Of a DNA stretch of 64,000 bases, positions 61,223-64,000 are shown piece after piece. How positions within the stretch are numbered: position 1 is the first letter of the stretch; each line of letters opens with the position of its first letter. Below the pieces are notes generated by a model that was not told the DNA's origin, searched no databases, and saw nothing but the letters and a program-made list of their open reading frames with translations. This DNA is from Actinomycetota bacterium. Its GTDB lineage: Bacteria > Actinomycetota > Thermoleophilia > Solirubrobacterales > 70-9. Both the position numbers and the translations under genes were made by a program. The DNA lies in the NCBI GenBank assembly GCA_018268415.1, contig JAFDWO010000018.1:1-64000 (forward strand), given 5' to 3'.

Positions 61223-62470
61223 TCAGGCGGGCTTGAAAGTGACGCGGAGGTTGTCGACGCCACGGGTCCAGAGTCCGGTCTCCTGCGGCACGAAACCCTC
61301 CGACAGGCGCAGCTCCTTCATGTTGTCGAGGATCAGGTTGACACCGTTTTCGACCTCCGCTTTGGAGAGCGCGGCGCCGACGCAGAAGTGCCGGCCGTTG
61401 GCGAATCCGAGGTGATCAGCGCCGCCGCTGAATCCGCGCTCAACGTTGTTGTCGGTGCGGAAGATGTCGAACACTTCGGGGGTCGAGAACTTCCGCGGGT
61501 CGCGGTTGCCGGCGCCGAGCAGACAGTGGATGACCGAACCATCGGGGATCGTCACCCCATCCAGCTCGAGGTCGGCAATCGTCGTCCGCGAGGCGATGTT
61601 GACCGGCGCGCTGTACCGCAGGGTCTCGACGAATGCGTTGGCGACCAGGCTGCGGTCGGCGCGGACGGCCGCCAACTGGTCCGGGTGGCGGAGCAGGTTC
61701 AGCATCACCATGCCGAGCGCGCGGTCGGTGGTCTCGCCGCCGGCGACGACCATCAGGGTGATGAACGAACGCACCTCGTCATCGGTGAGCGTCTCGCCCT
61801 CGATTTCGTTCGAGCACATCTGCGAGACGAGATCGTTGCCCGGATTGGCGCGCCGCGCGGCGATCAGCGGCGCGACGAATTCGGCCAGTTCGTCGCGCGC
61901 CCGGATCCCGCGGGCGGCCGCCTCGGGGTCGTTGCCGACGTTCGCGACGAACGCCATCAGATCCTTGAACCAACGGATGAAGTCACTGCGCGACTCGCGC
62001 GGCAGGTCCAGCATCTCGAGGATCACCGAGATCGGGATCGCCTGCAGGTAGCTCTCGGCGATGTCCATCTCGGCGAACTCCTGCTCGCCCGCGAGGACCG
62101 GGGCCACGGCCTGTTCATAGGCGGGAGTGAACAGGGCCTCCACCACGCGCTTCACGACCGGCTGGTAATCGGCGATCGCCGTCCGGTTCAGCAGCGGCAT
62201 GATCAGCCCGCGCTGCTGCTGGTGCTCGCGCCCGTCCAGCTCCAGCAGGGTCCGCCCGTACACGGTGCCGATCGAGGCGGCGTAGTTGTCAGAGCTGATC
62301 GCCTTGCTCTTGAGGATGTTGAGGATGTCGGCGTGCCGCGTGACCAGCCAACCCCCGGACCCCTCGTGAAAGACGACGGGCTCCTCTTCGCGCAGGTGCC
62401 GATACGCGATCTGGGGTTCGCGATCGTGCTCCTCCGAAAGGATGTCTGGGATCGCGCTCGCTACAGCCAT
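61223..62470 (-). CDS. Cytochrome P450
   Basis: 415 residues. I-helix VVAGGETTDR, ExxR in ETLR, heme loop FANGRHFCVG with C363. The N-terminal HLREEEPVVFHEGSGGWLVTRHADI is that of soluble bacterial P450s. AGGAGAAGAG precedes ATG 62470. First gene of the long minus-strand catabolic run (117 nt from the mutase). It would hydroxylate the unactivated substrate entering the pathway. Redox partners are not in the window. Confidence 0.9.
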   Translation of the reverse strand: MAVASAIPDILSEEHDREPQIAYRHLREEEPVVFHEGSGGWLVTRHADILNILKSKAISSDNYAASIGTVYGRTLLELDGREHQQQRGLIMPLLNRTAIADYQPVVKRVVEALFTPAYEQAVAPVLAGEQEFAEMDIAESYLQAIPISVILEMLDLPRESRSDFIRWFKDLMAFVANVGNDPEAAARGIRARDELAEFVAPLIAARRANPGNDLVSQMCSNEIEGETLTDDEVRSFITLMVVAGGETTDRALGMVMLNLLRHPDQLAAVRADRSLVANAFVETLRYSAPVNIASRTTIADLELDGVTIPDGSVIHCLLGAGNRDPRKFSTPEVFDIFRTDNNVERGFSGGADHLGFANGRHFCVGAALSKAEVENGVNLILDNMKELRLSEGFVPQETGLWTRGVDNLRVTFKPA

Positions 62471-62481
62471 CTCTTCTCCTC

Positions 62482-62500
62482 ATTCCGTTATTCGAATTTC
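62482..62500. promoter_or_regulatory. Shared TCCG motif at P450 promoter
   Basis: ATTCCGTTATTCGAATTTC ends 12 bp from the start codon, overlapping any promoter or 5' leader. Confidence 0.65.
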
Positions 62501-63071
62501 CCGTTGCGCTGAGTGTAACGGGTTGGATGATTTCGAACAAGGGCATCGGCCGCCCGCCGCGGCGGTAACCCGATCCGCCGCCGGGCTGACAAGAGCGCTC
62601 TGCTGGTTGCCGCCCCACAAAAGCTCCAGTGCGCGGCCCGGCTTGGCCGGGCGCGCGGCGACCCGCTCGATTTCACGGTTCACCTGCCCCCGCTCGGAGC
62701 GCTGGTCGAGCCGCCCCATCAGCTGCTGCAGCGCGGAGGAGGGCGAGGGTCATGTTGTCGCGCAGATTGCGCCTCGGGGTGAGAGGCGCCGGTGGAACGC
62801 ACTCAACGCCCCGGCAGACGAACTTCCTACAGCGCGGATGACGCGAACTCAGTACCCGCTTAGTACCGCGTGCCACGCTCAATGCTCTGCACAACAGCAG
62901 AAAGGGCCTGCTTTGCAGGCCCTTTCAAAATAGCGGGGGGACGATCCGACCTTAGGGGAGCACGCGCCGTGCCGATTGAAGAAGCCGCAGATTTGGCTTT
63001 GTAGGCGGGCTTGAGGCGGGCCGTCGGAGGTAGCTCCGAGGCGCCCGCGAGAAGGCCTCGAAAAAGTCGCC
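62501..63071. other. Intergenic region, mostly without recognised features
   Basis: About 570 bp between the P450 and the XRE module. It contains the second copy of the hairpin repeat and several small GC hairpins. Open frames here lack gene-like composition or a recognised domain. No tRNA was found. Confidence 0.5.
62892..62943. repeat. Hairpin repeat (copy 2)
   Basis: A 12-bp perfect stem (62900-62911 with 62915-62926) with TTT loop, then CAAAATAGCGGGGGGACG. Shares CAGCAGAAAGGGCCTGCTTT with copy 1 at 9563. No gene lies immediately upstream on the plus strand, so it may mark an old junction. Confidence 0.6.
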
Positions 63072-63099
63072 TTGACATCGGCCGCAACCGCCCTACCTT
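63072..63099 (+). promoter_or_regulatory. Sigma70-like promoter of XRE module
   Basis: TTGACA and TACCTT are separated by 16 bp, about 80 bp before the first gene. The implied 5' leader (about 63106-63180) contains a 9-bp hairpin (GGCCCTCGG/CCGAGGGCC, 63121-63155). AAGGAGG can pair with CTCCT right before the start codon, which could occlude ribosome binding. Confidence 0.6.
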
Positions 63100-63180
63100 G
63101 GCGCACCGGTAAAACGAAGCGGCCCTCGGCGGCGGTGCAACGCCATCCGAGGGCCTGACCACAAGGAGGCGAAGCTCCTC

Positions 63181-63546
63181 ATGGCTGACGAGAACCCTAA
63201 GGGCGCCCCTCGGGCAGTGCCCATCATCTTTTCCGACCCCCTGATCGACCTCCTGAAGCAGGAGGTCGGCGGATGGCTAGCCGGCGTTGAGGAGGATCTT
63301 GAGACGCCGGGGCTTGAGGACCCAGAGGAGTCCGTCCGCGAGGCCGCAGTGTGGCGGCGCCTGCTCGAAGCACTCGACCGCCGCGAGGTCATGCTCCCCG
63401 ACGAGGAGGCGCGGGCGACGATGGAGGCAGCGACCGAGGGCTACGAGGAAGCGGCGGAATACACGCTCGCGACCCTCCGGCACGACGCCCACCTGGCGCT
63501 GCTCGATCTCCTGGGCGGGGAAAGCACACGAACCGATGACCGCTAA
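63181..63546 (+). CDS. Small acidic hypothetical protein of regulator module
   Basis: 121 residues, strongly acidic (many Glu in EEDLETPGLEDPEESVREAA and MEAATEGYEEAAEYTLATLR), mostly helical. No domain recognised and no signal peptide. Overlaps the first XRE gene by 11 nt. A DNA mimic, antitoxin or adaptor role can only be guessed. Confidence 0.6.
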   Translation: MADENPKGAPRAVPIIFSDPLIDLLKQEVGGWLAGVEEDLETPGLEDPEESVREAAVWRRLLEALDRREVMLPDEEARATMEAATEGYEEAAEYTLATLRHDAHLALLDLLGGESTRTDDR

Positions 63547-63802
63547 CCAGAGGATCGGCCGCAACATCAGGCGGATCAGACGTGCGGCCGATCTGAGCCA
63601 GGAGGCCCTCGCCGACCAGGCGGGCATCCACCGGACCATGATCGGCCAGTACGAGTGGGGAGAGCGGGAACCCCTGACCCGGTCATTCCTGAAGCTCGCC
63701 GCTGCGCTCGGCGTCGACCTGGCCGTGCTGGCGGAGGGCGTCAGATGGGAGCCCGGCCGGTCGAGCCCAGGCCGGTGGGTGATCGATGAGGACGCGAAGT
63801 GA
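63536..63802 (+). CDS. XRE-family helix-turn-helix protein
   Basis: 88 residues. HTH RIGRNIRRIRRAADLSQEALADQAGIHRTMIGQYEWGEREP at about 5-45, then LKLAAALGVDLAVLAEG. ATG 63536 lies inside the preceding gene, which stops at 63546. It ends in GTGA, overlapping the next XRE start. Confidence 0.85.
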   Translation: MTANQRIGRNIRRIRRAADLSQEALADQAGIHRTMIGQYEWGEREPLTRSFLKLAAALGVDLAVLAEGVRWEPGRSSPGRWVIDEDAK

Positions 63803-64000
63803 CGAGGAACGAGTACGCCGCCAACATGTTCGGCCGCAATCTCTGCCTGGCCCGCCGGCGCCGCGGACTCTCCCAGGAAAAGCTCGCCGAGCGCACCGGC
63901 TTGTGGGGCGACACCATCTACAAGATCGAGATTGGCCAGCGCTCGCCGAGGCTCGACACGCTGCTGACCCTCGCGGACGCATTGAGGGTCGACGCAGCGG
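63799..64000 (+). CDS. XRE-family helix-turn-helix protein, partial
   Basis: Open from GTG 63799 to the window edge, at least 67 residues: MFGRNLCLARRRRGLSQEKL, AERTGLWGDTIYKIEIGQRS, LDTLLTLADALRVD. A second XRE domain in tandem with the previous gene and coupled to it by a 4-nt overlap. The two are diverged, not a recent duplication. Confidence 0.8.
   Translation, partial: MTRNEYAANMFGRNLCLARRRRGLSQEKLAERTGLWGDTIYKIEIGQRSPRLDTLLTLADALRVDAA

Noticed and set aside
62480-62894. Small minus-strand frames between P450 and XRE module
   Set aside because: No recognised domain, no ribosome-binding site and inconsistent codon use.
62892-63010. tRNA gene or remnant next to the hairpin repeat
   Set aside because: ATAGCGGGG resembles an acceptor end, but no T-loop, anticodon arm or cloverleaf could be folded.

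Overview
The window is very GC-rich actinobacterial chromosome. Gene style points to Thermoleophilia/Solirubrobacterales, though this is inferred without any 16S or marker gene. The pointers are LPKN-type secreted proteins, mycofactocin-type SDRs, thiolase/OB-fold pairs, many lipid-type catabolic enzymes, and leaderless or GTG/TTG starts. There is no rRNA, tRNA, transposase, CRISPR array or complete prophage.

Layout. 1-386 is the end of a non-coding, hairpin-rich element; a complete relative fills 13738-14926. 379-5268 is a TetR-linked beta-oxidation block (SCP2-type thiolase, acyl-CoA dehydrogenase, SDR, MaoC hydratase). 5330-7064 is a decaying secreted FG-GAP/HtaA gene. 7152-10514 holds small regulatory units: a CBU_0592-like membrane protein, an XRE-cupin/B3-4/PaiB operon, and a membrane protein with a MarR-like regulator under a twin-palindrome operator. 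10661-13664 encodes exported proteins and an LPKN/hexapeptide-repeat protein. 14975-23801 is a family of large secreted proteins with PucR and TetR regulators and a P450. 23847-32611 contains a lipoprotein, small membrane proteins, a MalT-like regulator, DUF1269, DUF389, a ChoD-like GMC oxidoreductase with an atypical Rieske protein, and a DUF1254/1214 protein. 32640-35083 is cydAB. 35857-38565 is a DUF11-repeat surface protein, followed by a LuxR-type regulator.

39694-62470 is a large catabolic locus. It has a sugar-type (CUT2) ABC importer, 3-hydroxyacyl-CoA dehydrogenase, an IclR regulator, two acyl-CoA ligases, two thiolase/DUF35 pairs, a Baeyer-Villiger monooxygenase (BVMO), Zn-alcohol dehydrogenase, aldehyde dehydrogenase, mycofactocin-type SDR, SMP-30 lactonase-like protein, enoyl-CoA hydratase, a two-subunit B12 acyl-CoA mutase and a P450. 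Read together, these can form a route resembling cyclohexanol (Chn) degradation: P450 hydroxylation, alcohol to ketone, BVMO to lactone, lactone opening, hydroxyacid to dicarboxylate, CoA activation, beta-oxidation and carbon-skeleton rearrangement. Six promoters in this locus share a motif (core TCCGWWNWNCGRWWT), always in the same orientation to the gene, which suggests one regulon under the IclR protein.

63181-64000 is the start of a tandem XRE-regulator module that runs off the window edge.

The least explained material is the hairpin element family. It has conserved inverted ends, a 52-nt perfect palindrome, and three hairpins with an identical 12-nt loop, one of them on an unrelated stem.
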